Shown piece after piece: positions 63,506 through 64,000 of a stretch of 64,000 nucleotides of DNA. The notes below the pieces were generated by a model. It had not been told where the DNA came from and searched no databases. It saw only the letters and a program-made list of their open reading frames with translations. The stretch spans positions 17,247,779 through 17,311,778 of the forward strand of contig CM064506.1 in assembly GCA_032716605.1 (NCBI GenBank), given 5' to 3'. This DNA comes from Paralithodes platypus (Eukaryota > Arthropoda > Malacostraca > Decapoda > Lithodidae). The stretch's first letter is position 1, and every line of letters starts with the position of its first letter. Both the position numbers and the translations under genes were made by a program.

Positions 63506-64000
63506 AAAGGAGTACAAAGGAAATCAAGCAACAACATATCTAGTGACCCTTCTAGGCTGCTTGTCCTCCAAAACACTAAGGATCAAGTGTCCAAACAGTG
63601 GTTTAGAGTGGGTAAGGGAACATTGGAAAGGGAACTACTGCCCTGCCACTAATGTGGCAGGACTAGGAAGTTAGTAGGGGACATATGGGTTAGTAACTGA
63701 GGGGAGGATAAAATAAAGTTATTCATTTACAAACGCAGTCAGACGCGGGTTTGATGCGAGATATTTGTCTACGCGGAATTTAAATGAATCAACGGTGCTG
63801 CAGTCTATAACGTCTCGGGGAAGCCCATTCCACAAGTTGACAACTCGATTGAAGAAGAAATTCTTAGATTCGTGTGAGTTAAAAGATTTACCAATAATTT
63901 TGCAACCGTTTCCCCGCGTGTAATTAGATTGGTCGATAGTGAAGTACTTACTACAGTTCATATTGTCGATGCCTTTGATAATTTTGAACACTTGAATTAA
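63506..64000 (-). mobile_element. LINE5: C-terminal end of a CR1-like LINE, runs off the window
   Basis: A minus-strand coding end (63991-63719) is followed by a 3' untranslated part down to about 63506, where agtacaaagg is repeated (63501 and 63511), like a LINE tail. It abuts the truncated edge of DIRS copy B. Confidence 0.7.
63719..63991 (-). pseudogene. LINE5 RT C-terminus (partial)
   Basis: 90 codons visible before the window edge: FKIIKGIDNMNCSKYFTIDQ, GNGCKIIGKSFNSHESKNFF, FNRVVNLWNGLPRDVI and SFKFRVDKYLASNP. This FF-NRVVNxWNxLP...SFKxxLD layout is the standard end of CR1/jockey-like RTs. The frame is open through what is seen; its upstream part lies beyond the window. Confidence 0.8.

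Overview
This 64 kb window is eukaryotic genomic DNA built almost entirely of transposable elements stacked inside one another. It looks like a decapod crustacean or a close arthropod relative. That is an inference from the arthropod-type TTAGG/CCTAA runs, the taggcctaggct-type AT-rich low-complexity DNA, long (AT)n tracts, and the mix of CR1/RTE-like LINEs, Penelope-like, DIRS, piggyBac, P and pogo-like elements. I see no rRNA, tRNA, CRISPR or bacterial operon structure. The only plausible host gene is a C2H2 zinc-finger gene at 22175-24202.

Layout. 1-2.9 kb: a 391-bp tandem duplication and an (AT)n-rich array. 2.9-10.1 kb: an old LINE (LINE1) carrying four insertions, one of which is itself interrupted. 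11.0-12.1 kb: the C-terminal part of a P-element/THAP9-like transposase. 13.15-17.6 kb: a four-level nest (LINE3 > TTAA-element > LINE2 > TTAA-element). 17.9-21 kb: LINE tails, TTAGG-like DNA and a small TTAA foldback. 22.2-24.2 kb: the zinc-finger gene. 24.3-26.3 kb: a pogo/Tigger-like fragment, a foldback and a minisatellite. 26.3-39.2 kb: a DIRS-type tyrosine-recombinase retrotransposon (copy A, minus strand), interrupted by a nearly intact CR1-like LINE (LINE4) and by a TTAA element. 40-47 kb: LINE fragments and a LINE (LINE7) split by a complete 4.5-kb piggyBac with an uninterrupted 1007-residue transposase. 47.5-52.1 kb: a Penelope-like RT gene split by an RTE-like LINE (LINE6). 52-57 kb: inverted repeats, SINE-like, LINE and MITE fragments. 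57.9-63.5 kb: a second DIRS copy (B). The end holds a LINE C-terminus.

Most nesting can be read directly. Where an insertion is removed on paper, its target-site duplication collapses and the host reading frame resumes (TTAA for the piggyBac-type elements, 6-11 bp for LINEs and SINE-like elements). The observations most worth following up are these: both DIRS copies carry Ala at catalytic Asp positions of RT and RNase H while copy A keeps the recombinase tetrad; the piggyBac is intact and apparently recent; the zinc-finger gene has an in-frame block of decayed fingers; and one family of TTAA elements repeatedly targets its own or its hosts' TTAA sites.
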